From: JBFLXR01 sp040757065
GTDB lineage: Bacteria > Pseudomonadota > Gammaproteobacteria > Burkholderiales > Gallionellaceae
Length of the DNA: 35,097 bases
Reading direction: 5' to 3'
Assembly: GCA_040757065.1 (NCBI GenBank)
Contig: JBFLXR010000020.1
Location: 1 to 35,097 of the forward strand
Both the position numbers and the translations under genes were made by a program. Shown piece by piece: positions 7,202-14,396 of the stretch. The notes beneath the pieces were generated by a model. It was not told where the DNA came from. It worked only from the letters and a program-made list of their open reading frames with translations, and did not search any database. Positions within the stretch are counted from its first letter, which is position 1; every line of letters starts with the position of its first letter.

Positions 7202-7460
7202 ATTCAGCTTTGACTTTGCGAGGACGCCCGCGCCTGTGTTTCTGCGGTTCTGGCTGGTCAGCCGCAGGGGGCGCGCCCAAGCTCTCCACGAATTTGTGAA
7301 TGTCGGCAACGCGAACCAACCGCTTCCCGCCAATTAAAAAACTTGGTAAAGGAAACTTACCTGTAGATAGCCAGTTTCTTGAGGTTTTCGGAGAAATGCC
7401 GATCATTACGGCGGCATCGGTTACTGGAACCAGCAGGGGATTTACATTTTGAGCAAGCAT
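7200..7460 (-). CDS. Small HTH (AlpA/MerR-like) DNA-binding protein with AT-hook
   Basis: The 86-residue protein has a winged helix-turn-helix of the AlpA/excisionase (HTH_17) type: PVTDAAVMIGISPKTSRNWLSTGKFPLP, then FLIGGKRLVRVADIHKFVESL (about 12-61). After a proline/alanine linker, the basic tail contains RRGRPRKVK (76-84), an AT-hook. AlpA-like proteins of satellites and islands act as excisionase or as activators of integrase and replication genes. The position directly upstream of rep, on the same strand, fits a regulator of excision or replication. The ATG at 7458-7460 has a good ribosome-binding site (AGGAG on the minus strand, about 7466-7470). A 13-bp palindrome lies 25 bp upstream and may be its own operator. 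The rep leader begins right at its stop codon, so the two genes are probably cotranscribed. Confidence 0.82.
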   Translation of the reverse strand: MLAQNVNPLLVPVTDAAVMIGISPKTSRNWLSTGKFPLPSFLIGGKRLVRVADIHKFVESLGAPPAADQPEPQKHRRGRPRKVKAE

Positions 7461-7484
7461 GACAACTCCTAGCTCAGCTTCGTG

Positions 7485-7497
7485 ACCGTGGCACGGT
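7485..7497. promoter_or_regulatory. Candidate operator, ACCGTG-G-CACGGT
   Basis: A perfect 6-1-6 inverted repeat is centred on 7491, 25 bp upstream of the HTH gene's start codon. Autoregulation by the HTH protein is the simplest reading. Only the palindrome itself is seen. Confidence 0.4.
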
Positions 7498-7861
7498 GAG
7501 TTTCAAGGGTTGTTTATGCATGCTGATTTGCTTTAGCCGCTTACCATTTTTTTTATGGGCTGACTATCTGCTCTAAAGCTGGTACCGATCCGGGGGCTTG
7601 GTGATCTACAGTCTCTATGCGCCACGGCGCTCACTGCATTCAGTCTTCCAAACCTTGTTCGTCAAGGCTCTTTCCTCCTGCCTTCACTGTTCAGCTACTT
7701 GTTTCAGCGTACAGAGCTAACGAGAAGTCCGGCGTGGTTAATACCCATCCCCCACACCGTTGGCATAGCTTTAATGGCCTGCCTGGGAAATCGTTTTCGA
7801 TTATCCATATTTCTTTTTTTTCGTCAACAGACTTTTAAGCCGGTGATGGATTGCTTGTCTT
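7498..7861. other. Non-coding right part of the element
   Basis: No gene is supported here. Open frames exist on the plus strand (about 7617-7896) but lack a ribosome-binding site and protein-like composition. The stretch lies upstream of the HTH gene and should hold the promoter for the HTH-rep unit. It leads into the GGGACA array. Confidence 0.5.
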
Positions 7862-7944
7862 GGGACAATTTGGGACAGTTATGGGACAAACATTGAGGGA
7901 CAACGCGGGACAATTTGGGACAATTTGGGGACAGTGACTGTCCC
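7862..7944. repeat. Phased GGGACA array, right arm of the attachment site
   Basis: Seven direct copies of GGGACA start at 7862, 7872, 7883, 7897, 7907, 7917 and 7928, spaced 10, 11, 14, 10, 10 and 11 bp. All but one are close to a helical turn, so bound proteins would line up on one DNA face. The extended form is GGGACAATTT. The last copy forms a perfect palindrome with TGTCCC at 7939-7944 (GGGACAG-TGA-CTGTCCC). Two further copies flank the integrase start (1516, 1527). Placement on both sides of the recombination core in the circular form fits arm-type sites for the integrase or accessory sites for the HTH protein. Confidence 0.8.
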
Positions 7945-7952
7945 GAATGGGC

Positions 7953-7988
7953 AAAAATAAAGCCGCGCATCGCTGCCGGCTTATTTTT
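7953..7988 (-). terminator. Element-supplied terminator for tRNA-Pro
   Basis: The arm 7953-7965 (AAAAATAAAGCCG) pairs with 7977-7988 (CGGCTTATTTTT), with a single bulge, giving a minus-strand hairpin with a T-rich end. It lies about 25 bp after the CCA end of tRNA-Pro and replaces the native terminator (1382-1413) that integration displaced. It also works as a barrier between host transcription and the element. Confidence 0.75.
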
Positions 7989-8012
7989 AACTTGCTGATT
8001 TTATTCAGAAAT

Positions 8013-8090
<78 letters not shown>

Positions 8091-8098
8091 AATTGCCG

Positions 8099-9091
8099 CT
8101 AAAATTGCCTTGTAGCTGCAAAGTCCGCTAATTGTAGCAGACTTTGCTTGTAATTCGAAGGGGGCAGGAAAGAAATAGCCGCGCAGGCGGCCTCCGCTTC
8201 GCGCATTGCCTGTTGCCGCGTATGCTCCAGCGCACCGGTTTGCTTCACGATTTCAAGCACTTCAGCGAAACGGGAAACATCGCCGTTTTCGATCGCGTGA
8301 CGCACCACCGCCGCCTGTTCCGGCGTGCCGTGCTGCATGGCGTAGATCAGCGGCAAGGTCGGCTTGCCTTCAGCAAGGTCGTCGCCGAGGTGCTTGCCGG
8401 TTTCCGCTTCGTCGGCGGAATAATCCAGCACGTCATCCACCAACTGGAACGCCGTACCGAGATGCATGCCGTAGCGTGCGGCGGCCTCTTCGCTGGCCAG
8501 ATCGGCACCGGACAGAATCGCCCCCAACCGCATCGCGGCCTCGAACAGCTTGGCGGTTTTGTAATGAATCACGCGCAGATAACTATCCACACCCACGTCG
8601 GCATCGTTGCAATTCAGCAATTGCAGCACTTCGCCTTCGGCGATCACGTTGGTAGCGTCGGCCAATACGCGCATCACGCGCATGTCCTCCACATCCACCA
8701 TCATCTGAAACGCGCGCGAATACAGAAAATCGCCGACCAGCACGCTAGCCGCGTTGCCGAACAGGGCGTTGGCGGTTTCGCGCCCGCGACGCAGCGCCGA
8801 CTCGTCCACCACATCGTCGTGCAGCAAGGTCGCGGTATGAATGAATTCGACTACGGCTGCCAGATCGTAATGATGCTTGCCGGCATAGCCGAACGCCTGC
8901 GCGGAGAGCACGACCAGTGCAGGGCGCAACCGCTTGCCGCCGCTGTTGATAATATATTCGGCGACTTGGCTGACCAAGGCCACTTCGGAATGCAGGCGCG
9001 CGCGAATGACGCCGTCCACGGCGACCATATCCGGCGCAAGCAACTGCTTGATGGTTTCAAACGACACAACGATCTCCGATACAACCCGCAT
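8099..9091 (-). CDS. ispB: Octaprenyl (polyprenyl) diphosphate synthase
   Basis: This cytosolic trans-prenyltransferase extends farnesyl diphosphate with isopentenyl diphosphate to make the ubiquinone side chain. From Met at 9089-9091 it has 330 residues, close to E. coli IspB. Both aspartate-rich motifs are intact: LLHDDVVDES (DDxxD at about 92-96) and LVDDVLDY (about 219-223). GGKRLRP, TANALFGNAASVLVGDF and GKPTLPLIYAMQHGT are also typical. A GTG at 9148 would add 19 residues (MFRRGEERRNGSAVAINRG) without family support. Neither start has a clear ribosome-binding site. The gene is divergent from cstA, and tRNA-Pro follows 8 nt behind its stop. Confidence 0.94.
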   Translation of the reverse strand: MRVVSEIVVSFETIKQLLAPDMVAVDGVIRARLHSEVALVSQVAEYIINSGGKRLRPALVVLSAQAFGYAGKHHYDLAAVVEFIHTATLLHDDVVDESALRRGRETANALFGNAASVLVGDFLYSRAFQMMVDVEDMRVMRVLADATNVIAEGEVLQLLNCNDADVGVDSYLRVIHYKTAKLFEAAMRLGAILSGADLASEEAAARYGMHLGTAFQLVDDVLDYSADEAETGKHLGDDLAEGKPTLPLIYAMQHGTPEQAAVVRHAIENGDVSRFAEVLEIVKQTGALEHTRQQAMREAEAACAAISFLPPSNYKQSLLQLADFAATRQF

Positions 9092-9169
9092 ACCGCGGTT
9101 TATCGCAACAGCTGAGCCGTTGCGCCTTTCTTCTCCCCGCCGGAACACGCGTTTTATTATGCTTATTTC

Positions 9170-9210
9170 AAAGCGAAACGCTTTTTATAATTTCATTATT
9201 CTCTCATAAT
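9170..9210. promoter_or_regulatory. ispB/cstA divergent control region
   Basis: An inverted repeat AAAGCG-AAA-CGCTTT (9170-9184) directly touches a TATAAT (9186-9191), and a second -10-like CATAAT lies at 9205-9210. Both face cstA on the plus strand. The palindrome next to a -10 box would suit an operator. No convincing -35 box is present, so the assignment is tentative. Confidence 0.4.
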
Positions 9211-9244
9211 TTACCCGATTCGATTACCCCATGTGCTTAAAACA

Positions 9245-11317
9245 ATGAATAAAGTACGCTCCTCCCTGCTCTGGATCGTCGTCGCTGCGCTCGGCGCTTC
9301 CGCCCTCGGCGGCATTGCCCTGAACCGCGGCGAGTCCGTCAACGCCCTGTGGTTCATCACTGCCGCGGTGTGCGTGCATGCGCTGGCCTACCGTTTCTAC
9401 GCTGCATGGATCGCCGCAAAGGTGCTGGCCTGCGACCCCTCGCGCGCCACCCCGGCAGAGCGTTTGAACAATGGCCGCGACTACCTGCCGACCAACCGTT
9501 GGATCGTGTTCGGCCACCATTTCGCAGCCATCGCCGGCCCCGGCCCCTTGGTCGGCCCCACACTGGCGGCACAATTCGGCTACCTGCCGGGAACCCTGTG
9601 GATACTGATCGGCGCGGTGCTGGGCGGCTGCGTACAGGACATGGTGACGCTCTTCCTTTCCACTCGCCGTAACGGCCGCAGCCTCGGCCAGATGGCACGC
9701 GACGAGCTGGGAGCGATCGGCGGCATCGCCGCGCTCACCGCCACCCTGCTGATTATGCTGATTCTGATTGCCGTGCTGGGTCTGGTGGTGGTCAACGCCA
9801 TGAAAAACAGCCCGTGGGCCACCTCCACGGTCGCCGCTACCATTCCGATTGCGATGATCGTCGGCCTGTATATGCGCAATCTCCGCCCCGGACGCGTACT
9901 GGAAGGCTCACTGCTGGGTCTCGCCTTGCTGCTGCTGGCCGTCGTCGGCGGCGGCTGGGTCGATCACCAGCCCGGCCTGCGCGAATGGTTCAACCACCCC
10001 GGCCTGCCGCTGGCCTGGGCGGTTATCGCCTACGGCTTTGCTGCTGCCATTTTGCCGGTATGGCTGCTGCTCGCTCCGCGCGACTACCTGTCCACCTTTA
10101 TGAAGCTGGGCGTGGTCGTCCTGCTGGCTCTGAGCCTGCTCTGGCTGCAACCCAGCGTGAAGATGCCCGCACTGACGCAATTCATCGACGGCAGCGGCCC
10201 CATCTTCGGCGGCAAACTCTTCCCGTTCGTCTTCATCACCATTGCCTGCGGAGCAATCTCCGGCTTCCACGCGCTGATTGCCTCCGGCACCACGCCTAAA
10301 CTACTGTCGAACGAACGCGATATCCGCATGATCGGCTACGGCGGCATGGCACTGGAATCGATGGTTGCCATCATGGCGATGATCGCCGCCACCGTGCTCG
10401 ATCCCGGCGTGTATTTCGCCATCAACGCCCCGGCCGGCGTGGTCGGCAAAGCCGCCGCCGATGCGGTAGCCAAGATTTCCGGCTGGGGATTCCCCGTCAC
10501 CGTCGAACAAATGAGCCTGCTGGCGCAGCAAATGGGCGAAGCCACGCTGTTCGCCCGAACCGGCGGCGCACCTTCGCTGGCGGTAGGCATGGCCAGCATT
10601 TTCGGCAGCGCCTTCGGGCAAAGCCTGCTCGCCATGTGGTATCACTTCGCCATCATGTTCGAGGCCATCTTCATCCTTACCACACTGGATGCCGGCACCC
10701 GGGTCGGACGCTTCATGCTGCAAGACCTGCTCGGCAACCTCTGGCCCAAACTGGGCGAAACCTCATGGTATCCCTCGGTGCTGCTATCCAGCGGACTGGT
10801 CGTCGCCGGCTGGGGCTATTTTCTGTATATCGGCGTGATCGACCCCAACGGCGGGGTGAATATTCTCTGGCCCCTGTTCGGCATTTCCAACCAGATTCTC
10901 GCCGGCATCGCCCTCACAGTCGCCACCGGCATACTGATCAAATCCGGCAAACTCAGGCACATCTGGATCACCGCCCTGCCGCTGGCCTGGCTGCTTACCA
11001 TCACCACCAGCGCCGTGTGGGAAAAACTGACCAGCCCGGACGTACGCATCGGCTTCATCGCCGCCGCCAACGATCTCGCCAACAAATTGGCCGCAGGCAG
11101 CCTGCCGCCGGAAAAAGCTGCCGTTGCCCCGCAACTCATCTTCAACCAGCAACTCGACGCCGTGCTGGCAATCTTCTTCGCGGGCATGCTCTGGGTCATC
11201 GTCCTCGACATGCTGCGCATTGCCTTCCGTCACCTGAACGGCAAGCCGGTGCCGCCGCTCACCGAAGCGCCCCATGAACGCACCCGACTGGAGGAAGCCG
11301 CATGGGCGCGCGATTGA
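9245..11317 (+). CDS. cstA: Carbon starvation protein A (pyruvate/peptide transporter)
   Basis: The 690-residue inner-membrane protein has the CstA family layout, with about 16-18 hydrophobic helices. Signature segments include NNGRDYLPTNRWIVFGHHFAAIAGPGPLVGPTLAAQFGYLPG near the N-terminus, a CGAISGFHALIASGTTPKLL motif in the middle, and GGVNILWPLFGISNQILAGIAL near the C-terminus. In enterobacteria CstA and the related BtsT take up pyruvate or peptides under carbon limitation. The neighbour ybdD homologue overlaps its end by 16 nt, the conserved operon for this family. The start is uncertain: the ATG at 9245 lacks a clear ribosome-binding site, as does the in-frame GTG at 9233. Substrate preference cannot be read from the sequence. 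Confidence 0.93.
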   Translation: MNKVRSSLLWIVVAALGASALGGIALNRGESVNALWFITAAVCVHALAYRFYAAWIAAKVLACDPSRATPAERLNNGRDYLPTNRWIVFGHHFAAIAGPGPLVGPTLAAQFGYLPGTLWILIGAVLGGCVQDMVTLFLSTRRNGRSLGQMARDELGAIGGIAALTATLLIMLILIAVLGLVVVNAMKNSPWATSTVAATIPIAMIVGLYMRNLRPGRVLEGSLLGLALLLLAVVGGGWVDHQPGLREWFNHPGLPLAWAVIAYGFAAAILPVWLLLAPRDYLSTFMKLGVVVLLALSLLWLQPSVKMPALTQFIDGSGPIFGGKLFPFVFITIACGAISGFHALIASGTTPKLLSNERDIRMIGYGGMALESMVAIMAMIAATVLDPGVYFAINAPAGVVGKAAADAVAKISGWGFPVTVEQMSLLAQQMGEATLFARTGGAPSLAVGMASIFGSAFGQSLLAMWYHFAIMFEAIFILTTLDAGTRVGRFMLQDLLGNLWPKLGETSWYPSVLLSSGLVVAGWGYFLYIGVIDPNGGVNILWPLFGISNQILAGIALTVATGILIKSGKLRHIWITALPLAWLLTITTSAVWEKLTSPDVRIGFIAAANDLANKLAAGSLPPEKAAVAPQLIFNQQLDAVLAIFFAGMLWVIVLDMLRIAFRHLNGKPVPPLTEAPHERTRLEEAAWARD

Positions 11318-11493
11318 TGACCCGACTGCGCGCGTTCTGGCGCGCCGTCCGCCGTCTGAGCGGGGACGACGCCTATGAGCGCTATCTCGCCCACCACGCT
11401 GCCAGCCACCCCGGCACAGCTCCGCTTTCGCGCAAGGATTGGTTTGCCCGGCGCGAACGGGAAAAATGGGAGGGAGTACGGCGCTGCTGCTAA
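11302..11493 (+). CDS. ybdD: YbdD/YjiX-family small protein, CstA partner
   Basis: The 63-residue protein matches the YbdD/YjiX family (DUF466). It has a central DAYERYLAHHAASHPG segment equal to the YxxYxxHxxxxHP core, then PLSRKDWFARREREKW, and the characteristic Cys-Cys C-terminus. Members are nearly always encoded directly after a CstA-type transporter and are needed for its activity in the cases studied. The ATG at 11302 has a strong ribosome-binding site (GGAGGAA, 11290-11296) inside cstA, which decides between it and the coupled ATG at 11317. Translation is thus linked to cstA. Confidence 0.9.
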   Translation: MGARLMTRLRAFWRAVRRLSGDDAYERYLAHHAASHPGTAPLSRKDWFARREREKWEGVRRCC

Positions 11494-11578
11494 GCAGCCT
11501 CGCGCATCCATCCCTGATTGACGCCCGCCACGGCTTGCCCTAATCTCCCGGCACGGCACATACTCGGGGAGCGTTATC

Positions 11579-11899
11579 GTGAAACTGGGGATCGTCATCT
11601 ATTCCAATGACCCGGAAACCGTCTGGAACGCATTCCGGCTGGGGACTTTCTCGCTCAAACAGGGCGATACGGTTTCCGTTTTCCTGCTCGGAAAAGGCGT
11701 CGAAGCCGCATCGCTCGAACATCCCGGCTTCGACGTAACCGGCCAGATGGAAAATTTCAGTCAAGCGGGCGGCAGCATTCAGGCCTGCGGCACTTGCCTG
11801 AAACTGCGGCACAGTGAGCATGCAGAACACTGCGCCTTATCCACCATGCAAGATTTGCACGCAATCATCCGCGACGCGGATCGCATCGTAACCTTTTAG
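11579..11899 (+). CDS. DsrE-family sulfur-relay-like protein
   Basis: The 106-residue protein has the DsrE/DsrF-like fold pattern: KLGIVIYSNDPETVWNAFRLG at the N-terminus, VSVFLLGKGVE as the second strand, and a conserved cysteine loop QACGTCLKLR (Cys70 and Cys73), with an extra Cys85. In DsrE relatives the loop cysteine carries a persulfide. Here the CxxC could equally be redox-active. It starts with GTG, preceded by GGGGA (about 11566-11570). The methyltransferase gene begins 9 nt after its stop, so the two form a unit. There are no dsr or tus genes nearby, so the partner is unknown. Confidence 0.75.
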   Translation: MKLGIVIYSNDPETVWNAFRLGTFSLKQGDTVSVFLLGKGVEAASLEHPGFDVTGQMENFSQAGGSIQACGTCLKLRHSEHAEHCALSTMQDLHAIIRDADRIVTF

Positions 11900-11908
11900 G
11901 AGCGCCCG

Positions 11909-12532
11909 ATGGATCGTAAACAACACTGGGAACGCGTCTACACCACCAAATCCGCCGAACAGGTGAGCTGGTTTCAGGAACATGCCGCGCACTCCATGCA
12001 GCTTATCCGCCAGACCGGCGTTGACCGCCACGCAGCCATCATCGATGTCGGCGGCGGCGCTTCGACGCTCGCCGACGATCTGCTGAATGCCGGTCACACC
12101 GGCCTCACCGTACTCGACCTCTCCGCCGCCGCGCTGGAAACCGCCCGCCAACGTTTAGGCGAACGCGCCGGGCAAGTTTGCTGGCTGACCGGCGACATTA
12201 CCCGCGCCGAGCTGCCCCGTCATGCGTTCGATCTGTGGCACGACCGCGCCGTGTTTCACTTTCTCACCGACCCGGCCGACCGCGCAGCCTATGTCCGTCA
12301 GGTATTGCGCGCCGTTCGTCCCGGCGGACACGTAATCGTCGCCACCTTCGCCGAAGACGGCCCGCTGCAATGCAGCGGACTGCCGGTGATGCGCTACCGC
12401 CCGGAAGGCCTGCACGCCGAATTCGGCGATGCCTTCACCCTGCTGAAACATAACAAGGAAGCCCATCACACCCCCTTCGGCAGCGTGCAGCAATTCGTCT
12501 ACTGCTACTGCCGGAAGGAAAGCGCGGACTGA
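11909..12532 (+). CDS. Class I SAM-dependent methyltransferase
   Basis: The 207-residue protein has a Rossmann-type methyltransferase fold. Motif I is IIDVGGGAS (about 44-52), motif II is LTVLDLS with the acidic ribose-binding Asp, DLWHDRAVFHFL is motif IV, and VRPGGHVIVATF is motif VI. The opening (HWERVYTTKSAEQVSWFQ) is typical of a subgroup often annotated as small-molecule or thiol methyltransferases, sometimes linked to tellurite or selenium resistance. No substrate motif settles this. It is preceded by a ribosome-binding site (AGGAG, about 11898-11902) and is close to the DsrE-like gene, which hints at a thiol-related role. That is inference only. Confidence 0.85.
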   Translation: MDRKQHWERVYTTKSAEQVSWFQEHAAHSMQLIRQTGVDRHAAIIDVGGGASTLADDLLNAGHTGLTVLDLSAAALETARQRLGERAGQVCWLTGDITRAELPRHAFDLWHDRAVFHFLTDPADRAAYVRQVLRAVRPGGHVIVATFAEDGPLQCSGLPVMRYRPEGLHAEFGDAFTLLKHNKEAHHTPFGSVQQFVYCYCRKESAD

Positions 12533-12559
12533 ATGCGAAAGACGGTTTAAAACATCGTG

Positions 12560-12588
12560 TTGCACAGGCGAATCTTTTCAGGGATAAT
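12560..12588 (+). promoter_or_regulatory. Sigma-70 promoter for rpmE
   Basis: TTGCAC (12560-12565) and GATAAT (12583-12588) are separated by exactly 17 bp. The start codon of rpmE lies about 50 bp downstream of the -10 box. This matches the housekeeping consensus closely and suits a highly expressed ribosomal protein. Confidence 0.75.
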
Positions 12589-12641
12589 GCCCGCCCTTAT
12601 ATGCGCGTACACGCCGCGCCCGAATTTTTAAAGGAAAAATC

Positions 12642-12857
12642 ATGAAAGCCGACATTCATCCGCAATATGAAGAAATCACCGTGAACTGCAGCTGCGGTCA
12701 CACATTCAAGACCAAGTCCACGCTGGGCAAGGCGCTGCACGTTGAAGTGTGCTCCGAATGCCACCCGTTCTACACCGGCACACAGAAGATTGTGGACACC
12801 GCCGGTCGCGTTGAAAAGTTCCGTCAGAAATACGGCAAGGGCGCAAAGGCTGCCTAA
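12642..12857 (+). CDS. rpmE: 50S ribosomal protein L31 (zinc-binding form)
   Basis: The 71-residue protein begins MKADIHPQYEEITVNCSCG and carries the zinc ligands Cys16, Cys18, Cys37 and Cys40. That is the C+ form, rather than the zinc-free YkgM type. ECHPFYTGTQK is the family signature. AAGGA (about 12631-12635) is the ribosome-binding site. The gene is monocistronic, with its own promoter and a strong terminator. The zinc dependence suggests Zur-controlled paralogues may exist elsewhere in the genome. Confidence 0.96.
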   Translation: MKADIHPQYEEITVNCSCGHTFKTKSTLGKALHVEVCSECHPFYTGTQKIVDTAGRVEKFRQKYGKGAKAA

Positions 12858-12880
12858 GGAACTTAGCCGCAGGCATACCG

Positions 12881-12908
12881 ACAAAGGGCAGCGCAGGCTG
12901 CCTTTTGT
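12881..12908 (+). terminator. Rho-independent terminator of rpmE
   Basis: The core stem GGCAGC (12887-12892) pairs with GCTGCC (12897-12902) around a GCAG loop. It is extended by A/T pairing and followed by a T-rich run. Confidence 0.8.
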
Positions 12909-12935
12909 TTTTATACTGCCCCCATGGAGCGTGCG

Positions 12936-14363
12936 ATGAAAAATTTTGTATTGGCTTGCCTGACTGCGCTGACCGTCGCCGGCTGCGCACAAAATCCGGT
13001 CACCGGCAGTACCGATTTCGTGATGATGTCCGAGCAGGATGAAATCAACCTCGGCAGGCAGGCCGATTTGCAGGTACGCAAACAGTACAAAATCTACCCG
13101 GACAAAGCGCTACAAGCGTATGTGAACGAGGTGGGGCAGAAGCTGGCGGAAAAGAGCCACCGCAATAATCTGACTTTCCGTTTCGCGGTACTGGATTCCA
13201 CCGAAATCAACGCTTTTTCACTGCCCGGCGGCTATGTGTACATCACGCGGGGCATTTTGGCCTACCTGAATTCCGAAGCAGAGATGGCGGCGGTGCTGGG
13301 ACATGAAATCGGCCACGTCACGGCACGCCACGGGGTGCGGCAGCAAAGCGCGGCGCAAGCCGCCAATATCGGGCTGACCGTGGCTTCGATTTTCGTGCCG
13401 CAAGTCGCATCCATAGCCGGACAAAACATCAGCAACATCGTCGGCACTGCGATTCTTTCCGGCTACGGACGCGACCATGAGCTGGAGTCCGACCGTTTGG
13501 GCGCGGAATATCTGGCGCGCAGCGGTTACGACCCGCAAGCAATGATCCGCGTGGTAGGCGTGCTGAAAGATCAGGAACTCTACGACATCGAGCGCGCGAA
13601 AATCGAAGGCCGCGAACCGAAACGCTACCACGGCGTATTCGCCAGCCACCCGGATGCCGATACCCGTCTGAAGCAAGTGGTGGGCGAAGCCGGCAAGTAT
13701 GCCGTTGCCGCGCCGCGCGACGGCCGCGACGAGTATCTGAAACAAATCGCAGGCATGGATTTCGGCGAGAATGCCGAAGAAGGCATCGTCCGCAACAACC
13801 AGTTCCTGCACAGCGATTTGAAAATCGCCATTCAATACCCTGCCGACTGGATCGTGCATAACATGCCGGATAAACTGGTCGCGCTCAGTCCCGGCGGCGA
13901 CGCCTCCATTCTGCTGAAAATGGACCCCAAACCCAGCGGCACGCCCGCCGACTATGCCCGCCGTCAGGCCGGCTTCATGTCCAACGACAGCGTCGAATCG
14001 CTGGAAATCAACAAGCTGCCCGGCGCCATCGCCACCTACGAACAGGGCATGCTTGGGGTGATTTACCTCAATAAGCGCGCCTATCTGCTGCAAGCGACCG
14101 CCAAATCGCGCGACGTGTTCAACGCCCGGCGCAAAGCCATCCGCGAATCCATACTCAGCTTCCATGCGCTGACGGAAGAAGAACGCAAGCAAGCGCAGCC
14201 GTTGCATGTACGCATCATGGCCGCCCGCGAAGGCGAAACTTATGCGAAACTGGCACAGCATTCGCCGCTGGGTAAACAAGCGCCCAGCCTGCTGCGACTG
14301 ATGAATGCGCAGTATCCGAACGGCGAACCGCAAGCGGGACAAAAACTCAAAATCATCGAGTAG
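12936..14363 (+). CDS. Periplasmic M48-family metalloprotease lipoprotein
   Basis: The 475-residue protein starts best at 12936, since MKNFVLACLTALTVAGC is a clear lipoprotein signal with lipobox VAGC (Cys17). An ATG at 12924 would precede the signal with four extra residues, while GGAG at 12926-12929 suits 12936. The zinc-protease motif HEIGH is at about 123-127. The third ligand lies in HELESDRLGAEYLARSGYDP (about 181 onward), as in M48C enzymes such as BepA and LoiP. The C-terminal third is a non-catalytic domain ending in a LysM-like or SH3-like segment (GETYAKLAQHSPLG to LKIIE). A role in outer-membrane protein quality control is likely by family. Confidence 0.9.
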   Translation: MKNFVLACLTALTVAGCAQNPVTGSTDFVMMSEQDEINLGRQADLQVRKQYKIYPDKALQAYVNEVGQKLAEKSHRNNLTFRFAVLDSTEINAFSLPGGYVYITRGILAYLNSEAEMAAVLGHEIGHVTARHGVRQQSAAQAANIGLTVASIFVPQVASIAGQNISNIVGTAILSGYGRDHELESDRLGAEYLARSGYDPQAMIRVVGVLKDQELYDIERAKIEGREPKRYHGVFASHPDADTRLKQVVGEAGKYAVAAPRDGRDEYLKQIAGMDFGENAEEGIVRNNQFLHSDLKIAIQYPADWIVHNMPDKLVALSPGGDASILLKMDPKPSGTPADYARRQAGFMSNDSVESLEINKLPGAIATYEQGMLGVIYLNKRAYLLQATAKSRDVFNARRKAIRESILSFHALTEEERKQAQPLHVRIMAAREGETYAKLAQHSPLGKQAPSLLRLMNAQYPNGEPQAGQKLKIIE

Positions 14364-14396
14364 CCCGCCCCCGACAACTCAGAATAAGCATATTGG

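Noticed and set aside
7617..7896. Plus-strand frames of about 65-75 codons in the right part of the element
   Set aside because: No ribosome-binding site, composition unlike protein, and they run into the GGGACA repeat array.
7862..7944. CRISPR array
   Set aside because: Repeats are only about 6-10 bp, spaced at one helical turn with no spacers of 25-40 bp, and no cas gene is near.
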